A stretch of 64,000 bases of DNA, taken from positions 5,412,346-5,476,345 of the forward strand of contig NW_021167080.1 of assembly GCF_003711515.1 (NCBI RefSeq). The letters are read 5' to 3'. Shown here piece after piece: positions 45,892 through 57,060 of the stretch. Every line of letters starts with the position of its first letter. Position 1 is the stretch's first letter. The translations under genes and the position numbers were made by a program. This DNA comes from Sodiomyces alkalinus F11. Its lineage: Eukaryota > Ascomycota > Sordariomycetes > Glomerellales > Plectosphaerellaceae. Under the pieces are notes generated by a model. It did no database searches and was not told where the DNA came from. It saw nothing but the letters and a program-made list of their open reading frames with translations.

Positions 45892-48237
45892 TCAGTGTCC
45901 CGCTATCTGCATACACTGGCCCTCTCTCCTTTCTTGTTCGTCCAACTCCCTAGCAAACTCCTCGTCGGCTCCGATCCTCAGCCGGTTAACGCTACGTTTC
46001 AGTTCCTCCACCTCCGCTTCGAGCCTCTCGGCCGAGCTCCATATTTCTGTGGTCGGCCGGTCACCACCGTCCACACCCTCTGCAGCGTCTGAAATATCAT
46101 CTGTCTTCAACCCCTTTTCATCCTCTGTCCTGGTCATGAACGCTTCATTCCGTGCCCTTGCTTCGTCAAGCTGGGTGCACTTCCCGGCCAGCTCCTTTTC
46201 TAGTTCGTCCAGGATCCGAAACTTCGCCTGTGACCGTGCATGCTGGCTTACTTCGCTCTGTGCCTGGGAATATCCCGGGACTCCGGCCTGAGCTCGTCGT
46301 TCTTCCGCTGGCCAACCGCCTGGTGGCGGGAAGGGTGGGAAGTGGCGTTGCTGGGGACCGATCCCCTCGGCTCCGTGGCCGGGAGGAACACCGAACGGCG
46401 TTGTTGGGGCGGAATGCACAACCCAGGGACCGTGTGGAAATCCGTGGAGAGGAGGAGACACGTGGATGCTGGGGCCGTGAGGGGGACGTGGGCCTGCCGG
46501 TCCCGCCACGCCCGTTCCCATCCCCGGTGGCGGTATAGCCGGGTTTCGCCAAGCGTTCCGACTGCCCTCCCGTGCCTGATTCTCCTTGACCCTCCTCAGC
46601 TCCCTCTTCCGTTCTTGCCGCTCTTTCCTCGCTACCTTCTTTCGCGCCCTTTTCTCCGTTCTCTTCACGATTCGCTGCGTCCGCTCGACAGTCTTCCATG
46701 CCAAGAGAAGTCCTTTGACCTCCACACGAAGGGCCTTTTTGTCCACGCCTTCCGCAATAAAGTCGGCTTTCTGGTCCTTCGCTTTGCGTAACTCAGCATT
46801 GAGACGGCGGACCTCCTCATTTGTCATCTGATGCGCTGGTTCGGTCAACCAGGTTAGGAGTCTGTGGCGGTATGCCGGAAGTTGCCACGGCTCCAGATCG
46901 TCCAAGTCAGGTAATGATTCTATAGTGGTCACGGAACTCGTGTCGGAGTCGTATGAGTCGGGAGAGGGTGTGCGTTGACGTGATGGGGACGCACGTTGGA
47001 GGTCTGGCAGGCTGCCGAGAGCCGGCGGTCGACCCCGGGTGTGAAGATACGGCCCCGGGTTGGGGTCTGCAGGAAATGGGGCTGGTGGAAAGGAGTTCGC
47101 CAGCGAAAAACCGCCAGGTCCAACCAACGGGGGATGGTAATAAGGGACGGGTCGAGGCGACTGATGGTACATGGCTCCCGGATAGTTGGGGTTCGCCCCG
47201 CCGCTGAACATACCGCGGCCGGCGATGACGTTGTCGAGATACCTGACACCATGTACATCAGCTATAAGGCCACCCACCCGGATGCCATTTCTGTCGGCCA
47301 CTACGGTGTTTCCGATGGAGAAGCCATCGTCCCGTATGTTGATACCGGCAAAACTGAAGCCATTCTCCCCCTGCTCTTTATGCCAGGCGCCATAAGGCTG
47401 AGCGTGGAAAACCATGGGTGGGTGGAAAATTGGTGGTTGCATGGGCGCCGAGAGACCGAACGGCGGCTGATATTGTGGTGTCTGTAGGTGGCTCCTGTCC
47501 CGGATATCTGAGTCTTGGGCTTGACGGCCCTCGAGCGATGATTCAAATACGAGGCGCACCCAGATTGCGCGAGGCTGGAAGAAGCCGTGATTCCACGCAA
47601 ATGTAACGGCCTCTGCTTCCTGTTTCACGGTGGCTGACGGTGTCAGTGCGTGGATGTCGGTTGATTCGAGACGAAGCCTCTCCAGGTGTGCAGAGGCCTG
47701 GTTCCTCCCTTGTGATGAAGACGACCGGCCGTGTGGTGTCAAAGAGGAGCCTGCGGCGGCGCTCGGCTCCTCGGCAAGGAGTTTGCGGTCTATGATGGCT
47801 TCATTTCTGAGGGTCGCGTGGTGTGGTAGGAGAAAATTCAAGAAGGTATGCCAGTCCTGGGGCGTAACGTCATGCACCCCAAAATCGGGATTATAGGGAA
47901 GCTGATCCGGGGATGAGGCGGCGGATACGCTGATGGTGTGGGTTATATGAACTTCCCGGTAGAATCCGGGGGGCAGTGGACGAGATTCGAAATAGGCGCG
48001 GGCAGAAGAAGAGGACAAGGACGGAGGGTCGAAGCCGTTGTTGTTCGTGATGGTGACGTCGGAAGCGTCGATGCTAGGCGTTATGGGGGGAGAAGGGTAA
48101 ACCGGGAGAGAAGATGGAACAGCCGACCAAGGCGAAAGATGGCCTGTGGAAGTGGCTGGTCGACTGTTGTCGTTGTTGTGGTGGTGTTGTCTGTCTCTCT
48201 CAGAATAGGGGGGTGGGGGGACGTCGGACGGATCCAT
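45892..48237 (-). CDS. Uncharacterised fungal protein with Gly-rich repeats and coiled coil
   Basis: Intronless frame of 781 residues starting MDPSDVPPPPYSERD; the PPPPY near the start is a WW-binding type motif. I do not recognise a named family. Parts in order: disordered His/Asn/Pro-rich N terminus (1-85); a structured block (about 85-260) with PPGFYREVHITHTI, TPQDWHTFLNFLLP and FAWNHGFFQPRAIWVRLVF; a segment at about 300-345 with repeating GxxIxxxG units (GFSFAGINI, GFSIGNTVVADRNGIRVGG, DVHGVRYLDN), suggestive of a beta-repeat; Pro/Ser-rich sequence; a Lys/Arg-rich helix (about 515-570); a Pro/Gly-rich linker; and a C-terminal coiled coil (about 680-765). The ordered block plus the repeat looks conserved rather than random. 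Convergent with NAA10. Confidence 0.8.
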   Translation of the reverse strand: MDPSDVPPPPYSERDRQHHHNNDNSRPATSTGHLSPWSAVPSSLPVYPSPPITPSIDASDVTITNNNGFDPPSLSSSSARAYFESRPLPPGFYREVHITHTISVSAASSPDQLPYNPDFGVHDVTPQDWHTFLNFLLPHHATLRNEAIIDRKLLAEEPSAAAGSSLTPHGRSSSSQGRNQASAHLERLRLESTDIHALTPSATVKQEAEAVTFAWNHGFFQPRAIWVRLVFESSLEGRQAQDSDIRDRSHLQTPQYQPPFGLSAPMQPPIFHPPMVFHAQPYGAWHKEQGENGFSFAGINIRDDGFSIGNTVVADRNGIRVGGLIADVHGVRYLDNVIAGRGMFSGGANPNYPGAMYHQSPRPVPYYHPPLVGPGGFSLANSFPPAPFPADPNPGPYLHTRGRPPALGSLPDLQRASPSRQRTPSPDSYDSDTSSVTTIESLPDLDDLEPWQLPAYRHRLLTWLTEPAHQMTNEEVRRLNAELRKAKDQKADFIAEGVDKKALRVEVKGLLLAWKTVERTQRIVKRTEKRARKKVARKERQERKRELRRVKENQAREGSRNAWRNPAIPPPGMGTGVAGPAGPRPPHGPSIHVSPPLHGFPHGPWVVHSAPTTPFGVPPGHGAEGIGPQQRHFPPFPPPGGWPAEERRAQAGVPGYSQAQSEVSQHARSQAKFRILDELEKELAGKCTQLDEARARNEAFMTRTEDEKGLKTDDISDAAEGVDGGDRPTTEIWSSAERLEAEVEELKRSVNRLRIGADEEFARELDEQERREGQCMQIAGH

Positions 48238-49726
48238 ATCCGAGAATAATAAACAGAAAATACGAGAGGATCTCGACCCCGGAAGGTCAGGGCGGTAAGT
48301 TGAATTAGAGATAAGGAAAAAGAAAAAGAAAAAAAGAGGAGGAAGGCGGTAGGATCAAGAACAGGTAAAGCGTTCTGGCCTGCCTGTGACCTGTTAGAGA
48401 CTCCTATGACAAGGGTTGGACACTTCCGAGAAAATGGTCAAGGTAGGCAACAGTGTCAGGCTGCTCGACTAAAGACATATGATCATATGATCAAGCCGCA
48501 GAAACATCAGGCACCGTGTCATATAGGGGTGCTTTTGCTTTGGTAGTGCCTAGGCCTCAGGCTGCCGGGGAGGGGGTCTTGGGAGTCTTGGACAGTTCTT
48601 GGACAATGTCAGAATCCCCAATGGTTATCGGCCCAAGGAGAATAAAAATAAAACCAAGTAGCTCTCGCTCTTCAGGCTCCAGAATTTCAATGCCATTGTT
48701 CAACGGAGCTCCGGAAACGTCGATGGGTTGACAGATAGATAAGACTGTATTACTCTGTACCTAGTTGTTGTAACCGTCAATCGAAACGTGGTCGGCGGCG
48801 TGAGATGGATCGGTTCCTAAGGTACCTTAGGCACCTCTAATTAGTACTCGAGGTGTGAGGTACCTTAGTATTAGTACAGTAGGAAGACGTATTTATACCA
48901 AGATGACTAAACCCTTTGATTTAAGGCTCAACATGTGACTTGGTAATACAAACTCAGTAATTACTCCGTAAGGTACCTTATTATGTACGCTTACTATTCG
49001 TACCGTCAGTCTCCTCTCCTGGCCCTTTCAAATTCACTACTTATCGGTGTTACAGTCAAGTAGCGACAACGGACTGTATTAGATCCACCTCTACCAGGCA
49101 GTTAAGGTCAAGGTAAGTGCCGTTTGTACGGATAGCTAGTAGATTTGTTGAGCAGCCATTACACCAGGCGCCCCTGATGTTTTCGACTCCATACATAAAC
49201 TCCTGGTCCGCTCGCCGGCCGAGAGTCGGGCCCTGCTGCCATCCAACCCTTCTGTACAACGTCCGACGCGGCCTTCATGCTCGTAACGCCAACGCCAAGC
49301 TTGCCCTGTTTATGCCCATCCGGATGTTAACCAGTCCTCTGAGACCAAGGCCAAGGCATTCTATCAAAGACATCTCTCATCAGGCATAATTGATGCAAAA
49401 CCCCCCAGACCAAAAAGAGCAAGAGCGACACCGGCCACGTGTCGCGAAGGCCCAACCCAGGGCCTAGCCCTTGCACGGCTCGTCGATGTCCCCATGGTAG
49501 CAGGTTGCGCATACTCCTCATCCCTGCTGACCACACAACGCAGGCCAACGGCACTGTCAAACTAGACAGCTTCAATCATGACTGCCCCAGCGTTCTTCTG
49601 CCCTCAAGCATGCGTCACGAATCGACCATTGCGGGTATCGTCTGCCCAACGTTGTCGTGTTTCTTGTGCATAAGCCCCCCCACTTCAACTAACAGGAGGG
49701 CTTTGTCGTCCGCTTGCCTCCCCAAA
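48238..49726. other. Intergenic, 1.5 kb
   Basis: Upstream of the 781-residue gene and downstream of eIF2B beta. Contains the 14-bp palindrome CTAAGGTACCTTAG (48817-48830), TAAGGTACCTTA (48969-48980) overlapping TACTCCGTA (48962-48970), and a purine tract at about 48305-48350. No gene supported. Confidence 0.6.
48817..48830. repeat. 14-bp perfect palindrome CTAAGGTACCTTAG
   Basis: Perfect inverted repeat with no spacer, a member of the intergenic AAGGTACCTT motif family seen elsewhere in the window. Confidence 0.9.
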
Positions 49727-51244
49727 TCACCTCTCCGCATCGCCCCAGAGCTGAAAATCAACATCTTCTGCCTTGTAGTGATCCGCCACGATCGTCGTGA
49801 GGTGGTTTCGGGAGTGGATACCGCTATGACCTTGTTAGCCGTGCTGCCAAACCAGCCTAATACTCTGCTTTCCTTCACTTACAGATTCGTGATGTATGAA
49901 TCGACAAGCTCCGGCTGTATAAGCTCCGTCACGGCACCCTGTAACTGAGCTCCCTTGACGAACAAGCCATCCGAGAAGCCCGCGTGACCCATGGCGCCTC
50001 CCCATTCCACTAGTTCGTCCTCTTCCATCGAGCTCTCCGGCGAAAGCTCATATACGCCGCTGAGGACAATGACAGGGCAGCCTTTCTCCTTCGCGGCGCG
50101 TGCGACGTGTCCGGCCCCCGCGTCCGTGACGACACCGCCATTAGCGAGGACGCACCGGGCACTCAAGACCACCTTGCTGATGCGCGGCATGTGCGCGGCC
50201 TGTCCAATATTCATGATGTTCATCGAAGCAACGCCTGCCGCCTGCAGCTTCTTCCGGAACGACGCGAAGGGCACCTCCCCGGGCACCTCCCTGGGCGACG
50301 AAGCGAGCCGCGGATCGACCGCAATGACCACTGTGAATCTCCTCTTAGTCGCCGCCCGCAACAGGAACTTCTGAACCGTATGCGACGGCTGATAGACCAG
50401 CACGTAGTCGAGCGGACGGATCTGCACGTCGGCCGACGACGCGATCTGATCGTCAACCTGGCTGATTTCGTCCTTGATCTCCTCAATCCCATCTATAATC
50501 TCCGCCCTGATGGCGCTGATCCGCGCGTTCTGATGCCCCAGCCTAGGCGTCGACGTGCCCGAATCCTTGGCCAATGGCGAAAGGCTCGGGTGTCCGGGAG
50601 GCGATGCCTCCAGCAAGGACAGGAGCGTCTTCGAGGCCGGGAAAGACCCCACGGACATTAGTGCGCCCAACCTGACATGCCTAGGCCCACTGTGGAGATA
50701 GTCCGTACTTCCGTCATATTTCGTCGAAGGGGCCTCGGACGGTTCGGGCGCATCTGCTGCCGGCGGGAATGGCTCCTCTGGGGAGGCATCGTCGTCCGTC
50801 CCTTCGTTCCTCTGCTCAGAGGCCTCGTCTCGGATCAGTCCCAGCACTCTCCTGACAATGTTGGCCACCACCAGCTCCTTAGGCTGCGCAGCGACCAGCT
50901 TGCAGCCGACTTGCCGGACCGTCTCGAGCATATGATCGACATCGCGGAACTTGGTCTTCGCGACCACTTGGAGAAGGATGTGGGCCGTTGCCATGGCACA
51001 GGGTTCGGATCCTGCAATTTGGCGTCGTTTGAACAGGCTACCGAATCGGAACAGTTAGAGCCCTTCCAGACCTGATGCACCCTTTTTCATCCAGCCCTGC
51101 CGCGGATGCTTCGCTTGGGACAGCCAGGGAGAGGAGCAGGGGCACTCACGATATAAGGCTGTCAATTGAGGCATCTACGGATTTCCCCTTGAGAGATTTT
51201 AGATACTTCTCCACCTCGGAGGTGCTATTCATGACAGGCGCCAT
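49727..51244 (-). CDS. GCD7: Translation initiation factor eIF2B subunit beta
   Basis: Regulatory subunit of the eIF2B guanine-nucleotide exchange complex that recycles eIF2-GDP and senses phosphorylated eIF2. Exons 51244-51150, 51037-49883 and 49823-49727 give 448 residues. The N-terminal helical part reads VEKYLKSLKGKSVDASIDSLISLFKRRQI, PCAMATAHILLQVVAKTKFRDVDHMLE. The Rossmann-like C-terminal domain carries DYVLVYQPSHTVQKFLLRA, FTVVIAVDPRLAS, VASMNIMNIGQAAHMPRISKVVLSARCVLANGGVV (subunit-interface core) and CPVIVLSGVYELSP. The final exon was placed using the branch-like GCTAAC and the CATAG acceptor, giving ITNLGIHSRNHLTTIVADHYKAEDVDF, which matches the conserved terminus (ITN...IVADHY...EDV). 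A low-complexity Glu/Pro/Ala insertion lies at about residues 135-165. Confidence 0.93.
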
Positions 51245-53008
51245 AATTGCGACAGTGTTCAGACTCCTGGATGGGCAGGCGCTTGCTTTTGTTTCTTATG
51301 CAGGTGGATGTAGCTCTGTGCCCTCTCTATCGCGAACGGTGGATTAATAAGAGGATCTTAGTGATAGTAGAATTCCGAATTCTCAAAGCTGGACTCATAA
51401 ATGTGATGCTCAGAAATGGGTCGTTCAATTTCTGGAAGGACATGCGTGCAATGGCTTTGCCTGAACTCGTGTAGGCTTTGCGTCAGGAGCACAAGTTTTG
51501 GAGTGAGTCAAAGGTGATCACTTTCCGGTCGTAGCGCACGACGCAAGAAGCACATCCCACCTTCAAAGTACCTAGGTACAAACCCCCCCACCATGAATTT
51601 CCTCTTACGGAGTACGGATCAGGGTTAATTATTAACATTGAGAGTACAGAGAAGGTACGAAGTAATTACTTCATACACTAAGGTACCTTTTATCTTACCG
51701 TACGGATACTCCTCCGAAATTACTACCTTAATATACCTAGGTAAGGTATTCAGTGACTTTCGGCTAGGAACGGGTAAAATCACATGAGGAAACCAGGAAC
51801 GCAAGACAACTTTGGGAATATCTTGTGAAGCAAAATGTTAAACATTTTCTTTTGTTCCTAAACGCTATTTTCATATTCTGATTTACTGCCTTTGACCAAG
51901 GGCAACTAAGACCTTCCCTTTGTTGGTCATCTGGAGGAGTACCATCTGAAGGACTGTTGATTCTCTGTGGGCCATCCAGAATTTGTTGGGAAGGTGTGTC
52001 TCGTGAAATTACGTCTACCTAATAGGTACTCCAGAAATCCTGAAGCTCATAATCCGTGGTATATTCACGACACAAATAACTTGTTCATGTTCATGCCTAA
52101 TAATAAAGAAGACACCCCTCAAGGCATCCATACAACGTACTTCATTTCATAGAGCAAAGGTTACGGATATACCATGCTACTTATACCTCTACCTAGCAAC
52201 CTATTTCGTAGTGCATGTGAAGTGCCTATTTTCAGGCAAGGGGTACAGCACGTGAATAACCACGCCGAGATTATTAGATAATATCAGCTCAACGGTAGAG
52301 CTATAAGCCCACAACCAACCACAGCCCGGCAGAAGAACCCGGGGCTACCTGCGTGGTACCGTGTATTACGGGAACAGCTCAATCCGCTGCATCCTGTCCT
52401 TCCCTTTCCCAACCACAGTTCCTCCACCTCCATTCGGCTTTTAGATTTTCCCCTCAGACACAATTACCTTGCTGCCCTACCTATCTTCTGCCTACGCATA
52501 TCTTACCCTGCAATCGTGGAATAGAGGTATCATGCGTCGTCGGGACAATCATCATTAGACTAAAGCCAAGCCGACCCATCTCCGACTTAACCTGGCCACG
52601 ACCAGACAAGCGAACACGACAACCCATCAGTCGACTGGTCGCATCGTTCCTCATCTCGTCCCTTGAACTTCCACGAAGCCGCTTCGCCCAGCGAAAACCC
52701 CTTCATATAGCCGCCATACCTACAGTCTTCAGTATATATGGCGGCGAGTTGACAATCCGTCGCCATTCTTTTTCGGGGAGGAATTTTGCTGCTCTTTAGA
52801 GGCCCCGGAGCCTAGAGTGTGTCGAAGCCGCTGGAGCCCCCTTCCCTCCTCCTCATCGAGCCGCAAGGGGCTTCTTTGTTCTCTTAACCTCCGCCCACGG
52901 CAATCCGGTCGTCCTCATAAGCTGCGACCCAGTCCTCACCATCAACGAACCTAGCCTCTTCTTGGGAAAGCCTCGTTCGCACAGCTCTCTCACCAATCTC
53001 CCGTACAC
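51245..53008. other. Divergent intergenic region, GCD7 / NEM1
   Basis: 1.76 kb. The richest cluster of the palindromic motifs: TACCTAGGTA at 51569-51578 and 51734-51743, TACGGAGTA at 51606-51614 and TAAGGTACCTT near 51679. Short open frames only. The second half (52340-53008) is CT-rich and likely includes the NEM1 leader. Confidence 0.6.
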
Positions 53009-54773
53009 ATGTCTCCTGGCTCGCACATTTTCCCCATGAATTCTTTGAACATACTTTCCTCACGCGTGTCTCCGCCCCCGAGTCCGGGACCATCGCGTTC
53101 CAATTCCATCGCCTCGTTCGGCCTGGCTGTAGAGGCTGAGCAGCCGTCTCAAACAGGGTGTGGCGAGGACTTGGAGCAAACAATGGACGGACAGACTGGG
53201 GATGACGCCCTCGCCGACAATCGAGCGGAAGACACGCACCAAGCGCAAACCGGTACCGATTCTCATGTCCCTGTGATGGTGAGCGAAGAGACCCCGCTAC
53301 TGGGAGGTTCCAGCGAGCCGTCGCTGCGCTCCTCACCGTGGCACACAGCACCTCGACGAATAGCCGCCAGTTTCATCGATTCCCTTCGTTGGGTTCTGTC
53401 AACGCTGACTGCCCCTGGGGTATACCTCATCGCCTGTCTTTACGACGGCGCGGGCTCTTTTGCTCCATTTACTCAACTGAACAGGCTTTTTGGCGGCCAG
53501 GACAGCAGTCAAAAGCTCGGTGTCGAATCTACCGAGGACTCCGAGAAGACGGGACACTCTGTGTCCCGCCAAACAACTAGGTATGGTGCACCCAATACTA
53601 ATCAATAGCCAGTTTCCGTGCTTACAAGTTCATCTTCAACCAGTTTACCATCCGAATCCGAGTCGGAAAAGGATAGCACCCGAGACCACCGACACGCTCG
53701 CTCAAAGTCATTACACAGTTCAGAGGAAGCTGCCCATTCCAGGAGTTCGATCCGAATCAAGTTACACGGCGAGGGCGGCTCCCGAACAAAACATCGCAAG
53801 ACCCAGTCGGCTAGTCCCCGAACCAAAGGCAACGACCGTACAGCCGTTTCCGAGATATCAGCACAGCTCAAGTCTCCGACTTCCCCTGCCGGGGCGTTGA
53901 CAAAATACCCCCAAACGCCAGCGCCACCTCGCCCATTGATCCCGCGTAGACAACCGTCCTATCTGAACCTCGAGCCGACCGACAGAAAGCATCAGAAGAC
54001 GCTGATTCTTGACTTGGACGAAACCTTGATACACAGCATGTCTAAGGGAGGACGGATGAGCACGGGGCACATGGTCGAGGTACGGCTGAGCCAGACCTAT
54101 GTCGGGCCTGGAGGCCAGACGACGCTGGGGCCGCAGCACCCCATCCTATATTGGGTCAACAAGCGTCCCTACTGTGATGATTTCCTGCGCAGGGTAAGAG
54201 CCGCACACCGCCGTCCTAATCATTTGACATGCCGAAAGGCCTACAGCTCGTTCTAATGCGTGACAACGCAGGTGTGTAAGTGGTACAACCTGGTGGTCTT
54301 CACAGCATCGGTCCAGGAGTACGCCGACCCCGTCATCGACTGGCTAGAGTCGGAGAGGAAGTTCTTTTCCGCACGTTACTACCGGCAACACTGCACATTT
54401 CGACAAGGCGCATTCATCAAGGACTTGAGCTCCGTGGAGCCTGATTTGAGCAAGGTGATGATCCTGGACAATAGCCCGCTGAGCTACATGTTCCATCAGG
54501 GTGAGTTACAAGGCCACTATTTGAGTTGCTCCGTTGCTATTCCTTCCTAACTTTTTTTTTGCTTTTCTCTCTCTTTTCATTTTTCCCTTCTTTCTTTTCC
54601 TTCTTCTGACATCCCCGCCAGACAACGCGATACCGATTCAAGGATGGATTAGCGACCCGACGGACAACGACCTGCTCCATTTGATCCCGCTCCTCGAGGG
54701 TCTACAATATGTATCGGATGTGAGGGCGTTCCTTGCGCTACGAGGAGGCGAGGACGGTCAGCATATGGCGTGA
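53009..54773 (+). CDS. NEM1: Nem1 phosphatase (CTD-like, DxDx(T/V) family)
   Basis: Catalytic subunit of the Nem1-Spo7 membrane phosphatase, which activates the phosphatidate phosphatase Pah1 at the ER/nuclear envelope and so controls triacylglycerol synthesis and nuclear shape. Exons 53009-53580, 53629-54193, 54272-54500 and 54622-54773 give 505 residues. An in-frame ATG at 53036 (MNSLNIL) is an alternative start. A hydrophobic stretch at about residues 117-145 (IDSLRWVLSTL, APGVYLIACLY) is the expected membrane anchor. A Ser-rich linker follows, then the phosphatase: TLILDLDETLIHS (catalytic DLDET), HPILYWVNKRPYCDDFLR, NLVVFTASVQEYADPVIDWLE, KVMILDNSPLSYMFHQDNAIPI and GWISDPTDNDLLHLIPLLEGL. 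The first intron is only 48 nt; its acceptor (TTACAAG) was chosen for phase. Confidence 0.92.
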
Positions 54774-56253
54774 TTGAATTTTCAGCATACGATATCGGAA
54801 GGGGATAGGACTCGGGTGACAATAGCGACGGCGATGGGCGAAACGGCAGCGAGCATCGGGGCGGCTTTCAACATCATCGCCTAGACGGGACGGTTGTGTA
54901 CAAATAATCAAGTGTTGTTTGAAAGTGTAGTCTCTTTTGCCCTCTTTTTTTTCTTGTATAGAGGGGAGTTCGGCGAGTTGACGTCTAGCACCTACCAATG
55001 TCCAGACGCTTGTGCAAAAGACTTTGCTAATCTACTCGCATTTGATGCTCTTGACAGCCTCACTAGTTACGACTGTCTCGAAAGTTACCACATTGTTGCT
55101 GTGGTGAACTTGTCTCGGATTATTCTTCCTAGAGGAATGACCATACTCAGGCGAGTTACCCTGCAAAAGCCAATCTTCGATTGACTACATGCGACAGCGG
55201 TGGTATTTCCGACGGCAAACCAGGAACTGTTCCGCTTGCAGTAAGAGTGCGAAGTTCACTGTCACGCCGCGATTACTGCCCGATCCCCGAATTGCTGGGG
55301 CCATGACAGCTCCCATTCCGACAGGGATCCATCGGCTGCCCTGGTCAGTACCGTCCTCGAAGCCAGGTACGAGAAGAAAGCCTCCGTACCAAGGAAAATC
55401 CCCTTGTCAATGAAGGAGATAACAGGAACGCCGAAGGAGACAAGCAGATGACGATGTCTGAGAACAAGTTCTGTGTGACGCATTCCTTCCTGACGGCCAG
55501 TTGCGGGCAATGACATTGTTTAGTCGGGAACTAGGGGACGAGGCGGCCAGAACTTCCCGATGTGTGGATCCAGCTATATCCCTGTTAAGCCAAATTGAGT
55601 TTAGCGTACGAGTGACCAGACAGCCTTGGGGTGGTGACATCATGGCACAGGTGACGACACCAGCTCGACCCAGGACGGGACCTGCGCATTCCTCTTGCCC
55701 GCTCTCACGGCAACGTCGGGGAGAACATCGTAACTGCATGCGGAGATTGTATGTATGTACTGCATACTTGGGTACCCGTCTTACACTACCGGTGCCGGCA
55801 CATTTCCTCCTCCCAAACCCACAGCTCGCACCGGCCTGACCTCATTAGCGGGTCGAAAGGTAGCCGAAAAGAGTAGCTGGGCAGTGGTGATGAAAGATGG
55901 ACGCGATGAGAAGTGCGTCCAAGGGAAGGTCAATTTCCCTCGGGCCTGCTGCAGTACTTCGTACTCAGTACAGGTTCTTGCCGCACCCCTGCCTACATTG
56001 TTTGAGGTCACTCGTCATTGCGTAAGGTATCCCTATCCTGCTCGTCCAAACGCTAAGTCTCTGGTCACGGGAATGCTCGCCCTGCTCCCATATTAAACAC
56101 CCTTCCTCCCCCCTCATCCCTTCGTTAGAGAAGTCTTTTATTGTGATGCATCCCATCTTCACACCATCGTCAGAATCCAAGAACCGATCAACTCTCATCC
56201 GAAACCAACCTTTCCATCGAATCTGAGGATACTCTTGTTTTCGATAATTCACA
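54774..56253. other. Intergenic, 1.5 kb
   Basis: Between NEM1 and the small membrane-protein gene, same strand. Frames here are short, without similarity. Nothing else supported. Confidence 0.55.
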
Positions 56254-57060
56254 ATGTCTCTTCACTGTGAGTGTTACCTGCTTGGGGACTCGAGAACTCT
56301 GGCGAAGGCAGCACCTAGTCTTCACGCCCGGCAACGGCCAGACTACGGCCGTCCCCCTAATGGCTTGAAAATTCTTCCAAGATGTTGTCGAATCTGATGG
56401 GGGGGACTGTCTGAGCTGGCTACCTGATTCGAGTTTCAGGTACAAAGCTCTCCGAAACTGTGCTAATACGAGTATCCTTTCTCTAGATCTTCCTCCCGTT
56501 AAGCCTTCGGCCATCGCCCTCGGCACCGTCTTCAACCACACCGCCGAGCTCGCAGGTTAGTAGCCCACCGACATTCAGGTCCACGACAGACGTGCTCACA
56601 TTTTCGCTCTAGTCCTCACTCCCCTCTTCGGAGCCACATACCAGCGGGCAAAGGCCGCCAACACCAAGGAGGAGTTCCTCAGGTCCAAGGAGGCTTCTTC
56701 CGCCGCCGTCGCCTGGGGCACTTCCCTGGTCGGCTCCGCCCTGCAATCCTACGGCGTCGGTGCTCTCATCAACGCCACCGGCACTCTCTCCTACAAGGGC
56801 GCTGCCTACCTTGGAGCCCTTATCTTTGCGGCCACGTCTGCTCCTGGCGTACGTGCTCCCTTCGCTATTGATTCAAGTTCTTCTGTGAAGGCCAGCAGTA
56901 CTGAACTAACGACACATCCCTACAGTACCTCAACGAGATCCTGATTGAGAAGCGCCCTATGGATACCGTCGGCGTCAGCTTTTTGGCCAAGGCATTGGAG
57001 ACTGTTGGACTATCCCTTGTCCTCACCTGGTGGGGCACTCGTACCAACCCCTTCGACTAA
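56254..57060 (+). CDS. Small conserved fungal membrane protein (DUF1761-like)
   Basis: 150 residues from four exons: 56254-56266 (13 nt, MSLH plus one base), 56487-56555, 56613-56848 and 56926-57060, all in phase. It begins MSLHYLPPVKPSAIALGTVFNH and has about four hydrophobic segments: around residues 14-35, 58-82 (AVAWGTSLVGSALQSYGVGALI), 88-103 (GAAYLGALIFAATSA) and 122-140 (ALETVGLSLVLTWWGT). The ends TNPFD and YLNEILIEKRP look like loop or terminal motifs. I recall this shape from small fungal proteins grouped under DUF1761, but the domain name is from memory and less certain than the membrane topology. Role unknown. The 220-nt first intron is the longest in this part of the window. Confidence 0.72.

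Noticed and set aside
56267..56486. Box C/D snoRNA in the 220-nt intron of the small membrane-protein gene
   Set aside because: CTGATGG and CTGA occur, but the C box is not a match to RTGATGA and no terminal stem is visible.
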